Source: Pseudomonas mendocina (GTDB taxonomy: Bacteria; Pseudomonadota; Gammaproteobacteria; Pseudomonadales; Pseudomonadaceae). From it: a stretch of 64,000 nucleotides of DNA. The translations under genes and the position numbers were made by a program. Below the pieces are notes generated by a model. It made no database searches, was not told the origin of the DNA, and saw only the letters and a list, made by a program, of their open reading frames with translations. Of the stretch, positions 17,856 through 26,329 are shown one piece after another (position 1 is the stretch's first letter; the number at the start of each line of letters is the position of its first letter). The DNA lies in NCBI RefSeq assembly GCF_900636545.1, contig NZ_LR134290.1:4154001-4218000 (forward strand), in the 5' to 3' direction.

Positions 17856-18857
17856 GTGATCCCGCTGCTGGTCTGCGACGACTCCAATATGGCGCGCAAG
17901 CAATTGATCCGCGCCTTGCCGGCTGAATGGCCAGTTTCCCTCAGTCAGGCGAGCAACGGCGAGGAGGCGCTGGCGCTGATCCGCCAGGGCCTGGGCCAAG
18001 TCATGCTGCTCGACCTGACCATGCCGGTGCTCGACGGCTACCAGACCCTCGCGGCGCTACGCGCCGAAGCACTCAAGAGCCAGGTCATCGTGGTGTCCGG
18101 CGACGTGCAGGAAGAAGCCGTGCGTCGCGTACGCGAACTGGGTGCGCTGGCATTCATCAAGAAACCAGCCGATCCGGAAATCCTGCGCCAGACGCTGATC
18201 GATCTGAAACTGTTCGACCCTCAGGCCACACCGGCCGCGCAGGCCCAGGCTGCGGCATTGTCGGAGCTCAAGGTCAGCTTCCGTGATGCCCTGCGCGAGG
18301 TGAGCAACGTCGCCATGGGTCGCGCCGCTGCGCTGCTGGCCAAGGTGCTCGGAGTATTCGTGCAGCTGCCGGTGCCACAGGTGAACATCTTCGAGGTCAG
18401 CGAACTGCACATGACCCTGCTCGACGCCCAACGCGGCGAGCGCTTCAGCGCCATCTGCCAGGGCTTCATCGGCGAAGCCATCGCCGGCGAAGCGCTGCTG
18501 CTGTTCCATGATTCGGAAGTGAACGACATGGCGCGCCTGCTCGGCTGGCAGCCAAAGAACGAAGCGGAAACCTCGGAGATGCTCCTGGATCTGGCCAGCA
18601 TCCTGATCGGTGCCTGCCTGGCCGGCGTCGCCGAGCAGCTCGACCTGCGTTTCTCCCAGGGCCACCCGCAATTGCTCGGCCAGCACGCCAGCCTCGACCA
18701 GATCATCCAGGTCAACCGCCAGCGCTGGCGCAAGACCCTAGCCGTGGAGATCAGCTACAGCCTGGAGGGCCACGCCATTCATTTCGACCTGCTGCTGTTG
18801 TTCACCGAAGACTCGATCAAGCGCCTGACCGCCAAGATCGGCTACCTGATGGAGTAA
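17856..18857 (+). CDS. Response regulator with CheY-like receiver fused to a CheC/CheX-like phosphatase domain
   Basis: The GTG at 17856 gives 333 residues. Residues 1-120 are a CheY-type receiver with the acidic pair in VCDDSN, the phospho-acceptor Asp in LLDLTMPVLDG (about residue 53), and the conserved lysine in FIKKPAD. Residues about 140-333 resemble CheC/CheX/FliY phosphatases: the first active-site motif EVSNVAMGRAA keeps the E-x-x-N pair. The equivalent second motif reads DLASILIGACL, with Asp and Ser instead of Glu and Asn. The protein may dephosphorylate itself or a partner receiver. The PAS gene starts four bases downstream, so the two probably work together. No chemotaxis kinase is encoded nearby. 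Confidence 0.85.
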   Translation: MIPLLVCDDSNMARKQLIRALPAEWPVSLSQASNGEEALALIRQGLGQVMLLDLTMPVLDGYQTLAALRAEALKSQVIVVSGDVQEEAVRRVRELGALAFIKKPADPEILRQTLIDLKLFDPQATPAAQAQAAALSELKVSFRDALREVSNVAMGRAAALLAKVLGVFVQLPVPQVNIFEVSELHMTLLDAQRGERFSAICQGFIGEAIAGEALLLFHDSEVNDMARLLGWQPKNEAETSEMLLDLASILIGACLAGVAEQLDLRFSQGHPQLLGQHASLDQIIQVNRQRWRKTLAVEISYSLEGHAIHFDLLLLFTEDSIKRLTAKIGYLME

Positions 18858-18861
18858 GGCC

Positions 18862-19293
18862 ATGCCCGCGCAGATCGATATCAAGGAAGTCCACTGGCTG
18901 CTCGACATCGTGCAGTGCATCGACGTCGGCGTGGTAGTGCTCGACCGCCAGTACCGCGTCGAGGTGTGGAACGCCTTTATGGAAAACCACTCGGGATTGG
19001 GCCCGGATCAGGTACAGGGCCGCTCCTTGTTCGAGCTGTTCCCCGACATCGACCGCCCCTGGCTGGAACGCAAGGTGGAAAGCGTGGTGCAACTGGGCAC
19101 GCGTGCGTTCAGCCTGTGGCAGCAACGCCCCTACCTGATGCGTTTCAAAAGCTACCAGCCGATCACCGGCCAGGCCGACTTCATGTACCAGAACGTTACC
19201 CTGCTGCCGCTGGCCGGCCAGCCAGTGGAGCACGTGTGCCTGGTAATCTACGACATGACCGCCGCCGCCGTGGCCGCGCGAACGACTCAATGA
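18862..19293 (+). CDS. Single PAS-domain protein
   Basis: The 143-residue protein MPAQIDIKEVHWLLDIVQCIDVGVVVLD... contains one PAS fold: CIDVGVVVLDRQYRVEVWNAFM (about 18-39), SGLGPDQVQGRSLFELFPDI (helical core) and FMYQNVTLLPL-VCLVIYDMT (C-terminal strands). There is no output domain, so it probably senses a ligand or redox state and acts on the co-encoded CheY-CheC regulator. It starts four bases after that gene's stop, and GGAGTAAGGCC is the ribosome binding region. The pair resembles small two-gene signalling units of Pseudomonas. The sensory input is unknown. Confidence 0.8.
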   Translation: MPAQIDIKEVHWLLDIVQCIDVGVVVLDRQYRVEVWNAFMENHSGLGPDQVQGRSLFELFPDIDRPWLERKVESVVQLGTRAFSLWQQRPYLMRFKSYQPITGQADFMYQNVTLLPLAGQPVEHVCLVIYDMTAAAVAARTTQ

Positions 19294-19300
19294 TGCCACC

Positions 19301-19343
19301 GTAGCCCGGATGCATCGATGCTCCCGGATTGCATCCGGGCTAC
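19301..19343. repeat. GTAGCCCGGATGCA palindromic repeat
   Basis: GTAGCCCGGATGCA at the left and TTGCATCCGGGCTAC at the right form an inverted repeat; the same unit occurs at 21346-21404 and in part at 10243-10264. It lies between the PAS gene and the VOC gene. Confidence 0.6.
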
Positions 19344-19367
19344 GGTTCTGACGAAAAAGGGATTTAC

Positions 19368-19730
19368 ATGCTGCGCAGCGTCGAACTGAAAACCTTCGTC
19401 CCGGCACGGGACTTCACCCTGAGCATGGATTTCTACCAGGCCATGGGCTTCAAGCCCGGCTGGTCGGACGAACAGATGGCGTACTTCAGCCACGGCGATC
19501 ACTGCGCCTTCCTGTTGCAGAACTTCTACGTCAAGGAGCAGGCGGAGAACTTCGTCATGCACCTGCTGGTGGAGGAAGTCGATGCCTGGTGGCAGCAGAT
19601 TCAGGCAGCGCGCCTTGACGAGCGTTTCGGTACGCGGCTGATCGCGCCGCAGGACCAGCCCTGGGGCATACGCGAGTTCATGGTGTTCGACCCCAGCGGC
19701 GTGCTCTGGCGAATCGGCCAGAACATCTAA
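19368..19730 (+). CDS. VOC (glyoxalase/bleomycin resistance) superfamily protein
   Basis: The 120-residue protein starts MLRSVELKTFVPARDFTLSMDFYQAMGFKPGW and ends VFDPSGVLWRIGQNI, the paired beta-alpha-beta-beta-beta pattern of a VOC domain. The ATG at 19368 follows AAGGGA. Members bind a metal and act as lyases, dioxygenases or drug-binding proteins. A specific activity cannot be assigned, and metal ligands are uncertain. It stands alone between a palindromic repeat upstream and a REP-like hairpin downstream. Confidence 0.82.
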   Translation: MLRSVELKTFVPARDFTLSMDFYQAMGFKPGWSDEQMAYFSHGDHCAFLLQNFYVKEQAENFVMHLLVEEVDAWWQQIQAARLDERFGTRLIAPQDQPWGIREFMVFDPSGVLWRIGQNI

Positions 19731-19734
19731 GCAG

Positions 19735-19810
19735 TCGCGGCTAAAGCCCCTCCCACATCGGAAGACATGCGCCTGTGGGAGCGGCTGAGCGGCATCCGCT
19801 TTAGCCGCGA
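19735..19810. repeat. REP-like inverted pair (possible hairpin) between VOC and rhlE genes
   Basis: TCGCGGCTAAAGCCCCTCCCAC at 19735-19756 is answered by GTGGGAGCGGCT...CTTTAGCCGCGA at 19775-19810, so the stretch can fold on itself. It lies between the two convergent genes. The same family recurs at 21468-21533. Confidence 0.62.
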
Positions 19811-19822
19811 GCCTTTTGCAGA

Positions 19823-21166
19823 CTACTTCTTGCCGCCCTTGGGCTTGCTGCCGAAGCTCGGTACCTTGCGTACCGCCTTGGCCTTGGGCTTGGCGTCCTC
19901 TTCCTCGAACCAGCGGCCAAGGTGGATATTGCCCTTACCGCCTGCCTTGCCCGCGCCGGGGATCAGCTTCTGCTTGGGCTTCTTGGGTTTCTTCAGCACC
20001 TGGCCGCCGACCGCCGTCAGCGGTACGCGGTGATCGGGAATGAAGTCCGGCTCGTCGACACGTTTGATCAACTGCTGGGTCAGGTTCTCGATCGCCGCCA
20101 ACTGGTCGACTTCGTCGGCGCAGACCAGCGAGATCGCCTCACCCGTGCTGCCCGCGCGACCGGTACGGCCGATGCGGTGCACGTAGTCTTCGGCGTTGAT
20201 CGGCAGGTCGAGGTTGACCACCAGCGGCAGGTCGTCGATATCCAGGCCGCGTGCGGCCACGTCGGTGGCCACCAGGATCTGCACCTCACCGGCCTTGAAG
20301 CGCTCCAGTGCACGCAGGCGGCTGGGCTGCGGCTTGTCGCCGTGGATCGAGTCGGCAGCCACGCCCATGGCCAGCAGTTCCTGTTCGAGCTGATCGACAC
20401 CCTTGCGGGTCTTGGCGAACACCAGCACCTGGCCCCAACGCTTGACCTGCAACAGGTGCAGGAACAGCTCGCTCTTGCGCTTCTTGTCTACCGGGATCAG
20501 CCACTGTTTGACGGTCTTGGCGGCGGCATTGCGCGGGCTGACTTCCACCGACAGCGGGTCGCGCAGCAGCTCGCCAGCCATCTGCCGGATGGCATCGGAG
20601 AAGGTGGCGGAGAACAGCAGGGTCTGGCGTTTTTTCGGCAGCGCACTGAACAGCTCGTCCAGCTCGCGGGCGAAGCCCAGGTCGAGCATGCGATCGGCCT
20701 CATCGAGGATCAGCGTCTGCAACTGAGAAAACTTCACGGCGTTCTGCCGGTACAGGTCGAGCAGCCGACCTGGCGTGGCCACCAGCACGTCGACGCCCTT
20801 GCGCAGTTTCATCATCTGCGGGTTGATGCTGACCCCGCCGTACACCGCGTAGCTGGTCAACGGCAGATGCTGGCCGTAGGCCTGGAAGCTCTGCAGCACC
20901 TGTTCGGCCAGTTCGCGAGTCGGCGTCAGCACCAGCGCACGCACACTGTTGCTGGCGACCTGCGGGCCTTCCAGGGTCAGGCGCTGCAGCAGCGGCAGGG
21001 CGAAACCGGCGGTCTTGCCGGTGCCGGTCTGCGCCGCCGCCATCAGGTCACGCCCCTTGAGCACGGCGGGTATGGCCTGGCTCTGCACCGGGGTCGGCGT
21101 CTTGTAGTCGAGGTCAGCGAGGGTGCGCAGCAGCGGCTCGATCAAACCGAGGGAGGCGAAGGTCAT
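19823..21166 (-). CDS. rhlE: DEAD-box ATP-dependent RNA helicase RhlE
   Basis: The 447-residue protein has the full DEAD-box set: an upstream Q motif (FASLGLIEPLLRTLADLDYKTPTPVQ), AQTGTGKT (motif I), PTRELAEQ (Ia), TPGRLLD (Ib), DEAD (II), SATFSD (III), VATDVAARGLDI (V) and HRIGRTGRAG (VI). The C-terminus is lysine-rich and basic (KKPKKPKQKL onward), typical of RhlE-type helicases that act on ribosomal and structured mRNA. The ATG at 21166-21164 matches the family start. It is divergent from nothing close, since the upstream gap is filled by repeats. It is convergent with the VOC gene. The position agrees with the P. aeruginosa rhlE neighbourhood. Confidence 0.92.
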   Translation of the reverse strand: MTFASLGLIEPLLRTLADLDYKTPTPVQSQAIPAVLKGRDLMAAAQTGTGKTAGFALPLLQRLTLEGPQVASNSVRALVLTPTRELAEQVLQSFQAYGQHLPLTSYAVYGGVSINPQMMKLRKGVDVLVATPGRLLDLYRQNAVKFSQLQTLILDEADRMLDLGFARELDELFSALPKKRQTLLFSATFSDAIRQMAGELLRDPLSVEVSPRNAAAKTVKQWLIPVDKKRKSELFLHLLQVKRWGQVLVFAKTRKGVDQLEQELLAMGVAADSIHGDKPQPSRLRALERFKAGEVQILVATDVAARGLDIDDLPLVVNLDLPINAEDYVHRIGRTGRAGSTGEAISLVCADEVDQLAAIENLTQQLIKRVDEPDFIPDHRVPLTAVGGQVLKKPKKPKQKLIPGAGKAGGKGNIHLGRWFEEEDAKPKAKAVRKVPSFGSKPKGGKK

Positions 21167-21220
21167 GGGGCAACCAGGATGGCAATGGAAACAGTCGCGC
21201 AGTTTACCCTTTCCCCACCC

Positions 21221-21533
21221 GTAGGAGCGGCTTCAGCCGCGAAAATCGCCGCTGCGGCTGCATGCATGAATGCAGGAGGCAGAACGAAGCAGGATGCCCG
21301 GTCGAAAGCGCCTGCCACAGGCCTCTAGCCGCGCCGAGGGCGCACGTAGCCCGGATGCAATCCGGGGCCACTGTCACCGTTTCCCCGGATTGCATCCGGG
21401 CTACGCAAGAGCGGCTTCAGGCGCGAAATTCCTCCGGCGTAGCCTCGCCAATGCAGCCTGGGACTTCGTGGGAGGGGCTTTAGCCGCGATAAAAGCTCGC
21501 GGCTAAAGCGGGATGCCGCCCAGCCGCTCCTAC
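21221..21533. repeat. Cluster of REP-like repeats upstream of rhlE
   Basis: The 383-base gap between rhlE and the exonuclease gene holds at least three repeat units: GTAGGAGCGGCTTCAGCCGCGA at 21221-21242; an inverted GTAGCCCGGATGCAATCCGGGG / CCCCGGATTGCATCCGGGCTAC pair at 21346-21404; and GTGGGAGGGGCTTTAGCCGCGA answered by TCGCGGCTAAAGCGG...AGCCGCTCCTAC at 21468-21533. No gene is seen in between. Confidence 0.68.
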
Positions 21534-21549
21534 AGGTACGAGGAAAACC

Positions 21550-22152
21550 TCAGCAGGCAGTGGCCAGCAACGCCCGCACCTTGGCCGCCGAAAGGTTCTG
21601 CAACTGGCAGAGAAAGGCATGATCGGCCTGGTGCCGGCCATGGCGCTCGCGCAGCAGGCCGAACAGGTGCAGGGTCAGATTCGCCGCCATCTCGGCATCG
21701 GCCAGCGCACGGTGAGCGCGGCCAGTATCCGGCAAGCCGGCCCAGGCGTTGAGGTTGCCCAGCTTGTGACTTGGCGCCTCCGGCAGCAGACGCCGCGACA
21801 GCAGCAACGAACAGGCGAAAGGCTGCAGGCGACGGCGCCGAACGCGCGCCAGTTCGGCGTCCCAGAACTTCTGGTCGAAAGAGGCGTTATGCGCCAGCAA
21901 CGGCCTTTCGCCGATGAAGTCGGCCACTTCGTTCATCACTTGGTCAGACGGCGGTGCCTTGCGCAGCATGGCGTTGCTGATGCCGGTCAGTTGCTCGATG
22001 AACGGCGGTACCCAGGCGCCACTGTTCATCAGGCTCTGGTAGCGGTCAACGATGCGCCCGCCTTCGATGATCGCCACGCCGATCTCGGTGGCGCGCGCCT
22101 GGGTCGGCGATACGCCAGTGGTTTCGAAGTCGATGACGGCGATGGATTCCAC
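21550..22152 (-). CDS. DnaQ-like 3'-5' exonuclease
   Basis: The protein has the DEDDh exonuclease motifs: ExoI IAVIDFETTGVSPTQAR (Asp and Glu near residue 8), ExoII LLAHNASFDQKFWDAEL, and ExoIII HRALADAEMA. I choose GTG at 22152-22150 (200 residues, VESIAVIDFETTG), preceded by CGAGG seven bases upstream. An in-frame ATG at 22233 would add 27 residues without motifs. It belongs to the DNA polymerase III epsilon-like or oligoribonuclease-related exonucleases. Separate small exonucleases of this type may act in repair or RNA degradation. The substrate is unknown. Confidence 0.85.
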   Translation of the reverse strand: MESIAVIDFETTGVSPTQARATEIGVAIIEGGRIVDRYQSLMNSGAWVPPFIEQLTGISNAMLRKAPPSDQVMNEVADFIGERPLLAHNASFDQKFWDAELARVRRRRLQPFACSLLLSRRLLPEAPSHKLGNLNAWAGLPDTGRAHRALADAEMAANLTLHLFGLLRERHGRHQADHAFLCQLQNLSAAKVRALLATAC

Positions 22153-22283
22153 GTAAAACCTCGGAGCTGGTGAAGATGTCGTCGCGAGCGAAGGCCCCTC
22201 GCGTTGAACCTGCCTAGGGCAAGCGGAGTGCATTGAATGCGAGCAGCGCCGAAGCGCGAGATGCCGAGCGCATTACGAAGCTC

Positions 22284-22763
22284 TCAGTGATTTCTCAGCA
22301 ACAACTCGCCTTCGATGGGCACGTACAGGCTGGCGGCACGAATCAACGACTGCGCCGTCAGCCCCGGCGCGCCGAAGGCGATGGCTTCCACGCCACGGCT
22401 GCGCACGCGCTCGAGCAACAGGTCGAAGTCACCATCGCCCGAGGCCAGGACGATCTCGTCGACGCGCTCGACCGCATCGAGCACGTCGATGGTGATGCCC
22501 ACGTCCCAGTCGCCCTTGGCCGAGCCGTCGGCACGCTGGATATAGGGTTTGAGCTTCACGGTGAAACCCAGCTTGCGCAGGATCTGCTGGAACTGCTGCT
22601 GCTTGGCGTCACCACGGTCGATGGCGTAGGCATAGGCCTCGACGATCACGCCACGACGACTGACCTCGGCCCACAGCACGCTGTAGTCGAAATGGCAGCC
22701 ATGCACCTGGCGCACCGTGTAGTAGAGGTTCTGCACATCGGCGAATACGGCGATCTTCTTCAC
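22284..22763 (-). CDS. NYN domain (LabA/DUF88-type) protein
   Basis: The 159-residue protein from GTG 22763-22761 starts VKKIAVFADVQNLYY, with a GAGGA ribosome site 6-7 bases upstream. The PIN-like NYN fold is shown by acidic residues in FADVQN, WDVGITIDVLDA and LASGDGDFDLLLERVRSRGV. NYN proteins are predicted metal-dependent RNases. It is transcribed in the same direction as the exonuclease gene, 131 bases upstream of it. The partner RNA or pathway is unknown. Confidence 0.83.
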   Translation of the reverse strand: MKKIAVFADVQNLYYTVRQVHGCHFDYSVLWAEVSRRGVIVEAYAYAIDRGDAKQQQFQQILRKLGFTVKLKPYIQRADGSAKGDWDVGITIDVLDAVERVDEIVLASGDGDFDLLLERVRSRGVEAIAFGAPGLTAQSLIRAASLYVPIEGELLLRNH

Positions 22764-22864
22764 CGGGAGTCCTCGGGGGTGACGAAGGCGCCAGTATGCC
22801 AGAGCTGGCGGCATCCTGCGTCCAGGGCTGGCCGGGGCGCGACGCAGCCCCTATCCTTGCCGCC

Positions 22865-23350
22865 ATGACGCCTCTAGAACACCTCTGCCAGCGCAACCTC
22901 GACCTGCTCCAACGCCTGCAAATCAGCCATCGCCTGATCGAGCACGAAGCCGTGCTGGACTACCCCACCGCCCACGCCGTGCGCAGGCGCTTCGGCCTGC
23001 GCGGCGTGGAGAGCAAGAGCCTGTTCCTGCGCGTCGATGCGCAGCGCTACGCGATGCTGGTCACCCTTGAAGGCGCTCGCGCCGACTGGGCCAGACTCAA
23101 AGCGCTGCTCGGCAAACGCCCGCGTATCGCCAGCGATGAAGAGCTGACCGAGCACACCGGCTGCGTGCCGATGTGCGCTTGCCCATTCGGCCATGACGCC
23201 ACTATCACCCTGCTGATCGACCGCGCGGTGCTGGCCTGCGACTTTCTGCTGTATTCACCCGGCCCGCCGCAGTTGACCCTGGAAGTACCTGGCGATGAAC
23301 TGCCGCGCCTGCTCGCCGCGCTGCCCAATGCGCAGCTGGAGTACCCTTGA
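22865..23350 (+). CDS. YbaK/EbsC-domain protein (aminoacyl-tRNA deacylase / prolyl-tRNA editing type)
   Basis: The ATG at 22865 gives 161 residues starting MTPLEHLCQRNLDLLQRLQISHRLIEHEAV. It has the YbaK-like fold, including SKSLFLRVDAQRYAMLVTLEG (the conserved lysine of the family is in SKS) and TGCVPMCACPFGHDA. Such proteins hydrolyse misacylated tRNA (for example Cys- or Ala-tRNAPro) in trans. The extra cysteines (GCVPMCACP) are unusual-looking and could bind metal, though that is a guess. It is divergent from the NYN gene and followed by a membrane-protein gene. Confidence 0.82.
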   Translation: MTPLEHLCQRNLDLLQRLQISHRLIEHEAVLDYPTAHAVRRRFGLRGVESKSLFLRVDAQRYAMLVTLEGARADWARLKALLGKRPRIASDEELTEHTGCVPMCACPFGHDATITLLIDRAVLACDFLLYSPGPPQLTLEVPGDELPRLLAALPNAQLEYP

Positions 23351-23405
23351 ACCTATCCCGGCAACCCGCCACAGTGCGGGTACCCTGACATTTGGTAACC
23401 CGTCG

Positions 23406-24074
23406 ATGAGCCCACTTTCCGTTTTACGCGACGCCTGGTTCTTCTCCAGCCACAACCTCGCCGCCATTGCCCGCCTGACCCTGCCGCTGTTGCTACTCGA
23501 AGCCATCGCCCAGACGATCCTCGCCGCTCAGCTCGGCGAAGGCGCCAACCCGGCCTATGGCGTGCTGCTCGGCATTCTCTTCTACCCGCTGTACGCCGCG
23601 CCGCTGATTCTCTTCCTACACGCCCGCAGCATCGGCCAGTCGCCTGGCAACGCCCAGCTGTTCGCGGCTGGCTTGCAGCTATGGCCGACCTTCGCTCTGA
23701 TGACCGGCCTGAGCACCCTGGCGATCATGTTAGGCCTGTCGCTGTTCATCGTGCCGGGCATCTGGATCATGATGCGCCTGGCCTTCTCCGAATTGATCCT
23801 GGTGCTCCGCCAGGAGCCGCCACTGCGTGCCCTGCAAGCCAGTTTCACGCTGACCGACGGGCGCTTCTGGCCGGTGTTCGCCTGCCTGGCCAATGTGCTG
23901 GTGCCGCTGTGGCTGCTCGACTGGTGGACGCAGCCAAGCCAGAGCGACACCTTGCTGTGGGTGCTGCATCAGACCGGCAATGGTTTTCTGCAACTGTTCG
24001 CCATCGTCGTGCTGTTCCGCCTGTTCATGCTGCTGGAACCACAGCAGGCAGCAAATGACGAGAACAGTGACTAG
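23406..24074 (+). CDS. YciC-type inner-membrane protein
   Basis: The ATG at 23406 gives 222 residues starting MSPLSVLRDAWFFSSHNLAAIARLTLPL. Several hydrophobic helices follow, at about residues 20-40, 48-65, 90-120, 155-175 and 190-210. The segment FIVPGIWIMMRLAFSELILVL is typical of YciC/UPF0259-like proteins, whose role is poorly defined (envelope homeostasis). The reading frame is open further upstream, but that part overlaps the end of the YbaK gene. A VOC gene starts 31 bases after its stop. Confidence 0.8.
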   Translation: MSPLSVLRDAWFFSSHNLAAIARLTLPLLLLEAIAQTILAAQLGEGANPAYGVLLGILFYPLYAAPLILFLHARSIGQSPGNAQLFAAGLQLWPTFALMTGLSTLAIMLGLSLFIVPGIWIMMRLAFSELILVLRQEPPLRALQASFTLTDGRFWPVFACLANVLVPLWLLDWWTQPSQSDTLLWVLHQTGNGFLQLFAIVVLFRLFMLLEPQQAANDENSD

Positions 24075-24105
24075 GCTTGCTGTTTTCCCCGGCCCGGAGC
24101 GCGCC

Positions 24106-24540
24106 ATGAGCGAAACCAACCCCAGCATCCTCTCTCACGTATCCATCGGCACCAACGATTTCGACGCCGCCAGCGCCTTCTACGCCAAGGTCCTGGCCAC
24201 CCTCGGTTGCCGGGAAATCATGCGTCATCCCGGAGCGGTGGCCTTTGGCCGCGAGTACCCGGAATTCTGGGTACAGACGCCGATCAACGGTCAGCCGGCG
24301 ACACTCGGCAACGGCAGCCACTTCGGCTTCGTCGCCCCGGACAAGGCCTCGGTGCATGCCTTTCACGAGGCAGCGCTGGCGGCCGGAGGCCAGGACGAAG
24401 GCCAGCCAGGGCCACGCCCTGACTATGGCGAGCCCTACTACGGTTGCTTCGTCAGGGATCTCGACGGCCACAAGATCGAAGCGGCCTTCTGGGACATGGA
24501 ACTGATGCTGGCGGGTGCGGCGCAACACGAGCACGGCTGA
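24106..24540 (+). CDS. VOC family protein (glyoxalase-like)
   Basis: The ATG at 24106 gives 144 residues starting MSETNPSILSHVSIGTNDFDAASAFYAKVLATLGC and ending with KIEAAFWDMELMLAGAAQHEHG. The first beta-strand His (SHVSIGTNDF) and the Glu in HKIEAAFWD are typical VOC metal ligands. The GRDLDGHKIEA-like segment is the standard second half. The role could be an isomerase, lyase or resistance protein; no substrate is suggested by the neighbours. It is convergent with the solute-binding-protein gene. Confidence 0.85.
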   Translation: MSETNPSILSHVSIGTNDFDAASAFYAKVLATLGCREIMRHPGAVAFGREYPEFWVQTPINGQPATLGNGSHFGFVAPDKASVHAFHEAALAAGGQDEGQPGPRPDYGEPYYGCFVRDLDGHKIEAAFWDMELMLAGAAQHEHG

Positions 24541-24551
24541 GGTCGGCCTGC

Positions 24552-25295
24552 CTACTGATGTGCCACCACGGGCTGGTAGCGCAGCGCGGCGTTGGCGACC
24601 CAGCCTTCGCGCAGCAACTCATCGAGCGCAGCGGCCAGTGCCGGCAGGCGCTCCAGGCGCTTGCGCGAGAAGCCGATATAGAGCGCGGTGCGCGCGTCGG
24701 GGTGATAGGCGGCCCTGACGATGCGGCCGGCCAGTTCCGGAGCCAGCAAGGCGTAGTCGACCTGGCAATCGGTGCCGACCAGCACATCGAGACGACCACG
24801 CACCAGCATATCCAGCAGTTGCTGTTCGCTGCTGACACCGACCTTGTCCAGCGACCTGTCGTCGTCGAACGGCTGGAAGTACACCGATTCCAGCACGTAG
24901 CCGATGCGCAAACCGCGCAACGAGGCGTAGTCGTTCAAGCGCATGGCCAATGCCGGGCTGGCGTAGAAGCGCGGCGAGCAGGCGTAGTAAGGCACGTCCA
25001 GATAGCGAATGTAACGCTCCCGCTCGGGCGTCCTGGCCAGGCCGGTCATCAGGTCCGCAGAGCCCTGTTCCAGCGCCGCCAGGCCTCGCGCCCAGGGCGC
25101 CCGCTGCACCTCGAAGTGCAGCCCGGTACGGCGCGACAGCTCAGCGAGCAGATCGATATCCAGCCCCTGCAACTGGCCATTTTCGTCGTCCATGCGAAAC
25201 GGTGGCCAAAGGTCGGTCATCACCCGCAAGGGCTCGGCTGCGCCGGCGCGGTACAGCGGCGCCAGCATCAACAGCACGAGCAGCCAGAGGCGCAT
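24552..25295 (-). CDS. Periplasmic solute-binding protein (SBP_bac_3 type), orphan
   Basis: The ATG at 25295 gives 247 residues with a cleavable signal (MRLWLLVLLMLAPLYRAGA). An SBP_bac_3 core follows: EPLRVMTDLWPPFRMDDENGQLQGLDIDLLAEL, then FEVQRAPWARGLAALEQGSADLM, then LRGLRIGYVLESVY. These proteins bind amino acids or other small polar solutes in the periplasm. No ABC permease or ATPase is nearby, so it may feed a distant transporter or signal to a sensor. The start overlaps the stop of the upstream SDR gene by one base (TGATG), which suggests translational coupling. Confidence 0.84.
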   Translation of the reverse strand: MRLWLLVLLMLAPLYRAGAAEPLRVMTDLWPPFRMDDENGQLQGLDIDLLAELSRRTGLHFEVQRAPWARGLAALEQGSADLMTGLARTPERERYIRYLDVPYYACSPRFYASPALAMRLNDYASLRGLRIGYVLESVYFQPFDDDRSLDKVGVSSEQQLLDMLVRGRLDVLVGTDCQVDYALLAPELAGRIVRAAYHPDARTALYIGFSRKRLERLPALAAALDELLREGWVANAALRYQPVVAHQ

Positions 25296-26140
25296 CAGTG
25301 GCGCCCCAAATCCTGCGGCCGCAACCCGGACAGGCGTGGCAACAGCACGCGCTCGAAGAGCCTCGGGAAGAAGCGCGCCAGCACCCGCGCGCGCCAATCG
25401 ACATTCGACAGCACCAACAGACGTCGGCGCTTTAGCGCACCCTGGTAGATGGCCTCCGCTACATCCTGCGGCGAGGCGACCTTGCCCATCGCCAGCGGTG
25501 CCTGTGCGGCCACCGAGCCGTCGCCAACCAGGGCGTTCTTGCGCAGGTCGGTAGCGGTGAAACCGGGGCACACCAGCATCACATTGACTCCCGAACCTTT
25601 GAGTTCGTAGCGCAGCGTCTCGAACATGCCATGCAGTGCATGCTTGCTGGCGTTGTAGGCACTGCGATAGAGCAACGGCGCGATGCCCGACAGCGAGCTG
25701 AGCACGATGACCTGGCCGCGGCGGGCGATCAGGCTCGGCAGCGCCGCCTGGGTACAGTGCAGGGCACCGAAATAGTTGACCGCCATGACCCGCTGGAAGA
25801 CCTCCAGACTGGTCTCGGCGAAGGTGCTGCGGTGGGTGATGCCGGCATTGTTGACCAACACGTCGATCCCGCCGAAACGCTCCACCGCCAGGGCTATGGC
25901 GCGTTGCACCGCCTCGGCCTCGGCGACGTCACAGACCAGGCCAAGGGCCTCGGCGTTGTGATGGTCGGCCAGGTGCTGCACCAGGCTGTCGAGCGCTGCC
26001 TGCTGCAGGTCGAGAATCACCAGCCGCGCCCCGGCCTGCGCCAGACGCATGGCCAACGCCCTGCCGATCCCCGCGCAACCGCCGGTGATCAGCACCACCT
26101 TGCGGTCGAATACCTTGTTGGCAAAAACCTTGCGATACAT
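25295..26140 (-). CDS. Short-chain dehydrogenase/reductase (SDR)
   Basis: The ATG at 26140-26138 gives 281 residues starting MYRKVFANKVFDRKVVLITGGCAGIGRALAMRL. The NAD(P)-binding motif TGGCAGIG is at about residues 19-26, NNAG at about 94, and the catalytic Ser...YNASKH at about 152-166 is intact. A basic, arginine-rich C-terminus (KRRRLLVLSNVDWRARVLARFF) hints at membrane association. Typical SDRs reduce ketones or oxidise alcohols. The substrate is unknown. The stop overlaps the start of the orphan solute-binding gene. Confidence 0.88.
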   Translation of the reverse strand: MYRKVFANKVFDRKVVLITGGCAGIGRALAMRLAQAGARLVILDLQQAALDSLVQHLADHHNAEALGLVCDVAEAEAVQRAIALAVERFGGIDVLVNNAGITHRSTFAETSLEVFQRVMAVNYFGALHCTQAALPSLIARRGQVIVLSSLSGIAPLLYRSAYNASKHALHGMFETLRYELKGSGVNVMLVCPGFTATDLRKNALVGDGSVAAQAPLAMGKVASPQDVAEAIYQGALKRRRLLVLSNVDWRARVLARFFPRLFERVLLPRLSGLRPQDLGRH

Positions 26141-26329
26141 GGTTGGCTCCCGGAAGCCCAGTGTCAGCGACAAACCCGATCGATCACCCGGGCTGTCGAA
26201 CCTTTCGGCATGGTACTGCAGGCGCATGACAGGGCGAAGCGGGCGGGAGAACGCGCAGCTCGCATGCCTGGGACGAAGCGGCGCACTCGGGTATCCTCGC
26301 CTGCTTCCAGCATAGCCGCCCGCTCCGCC

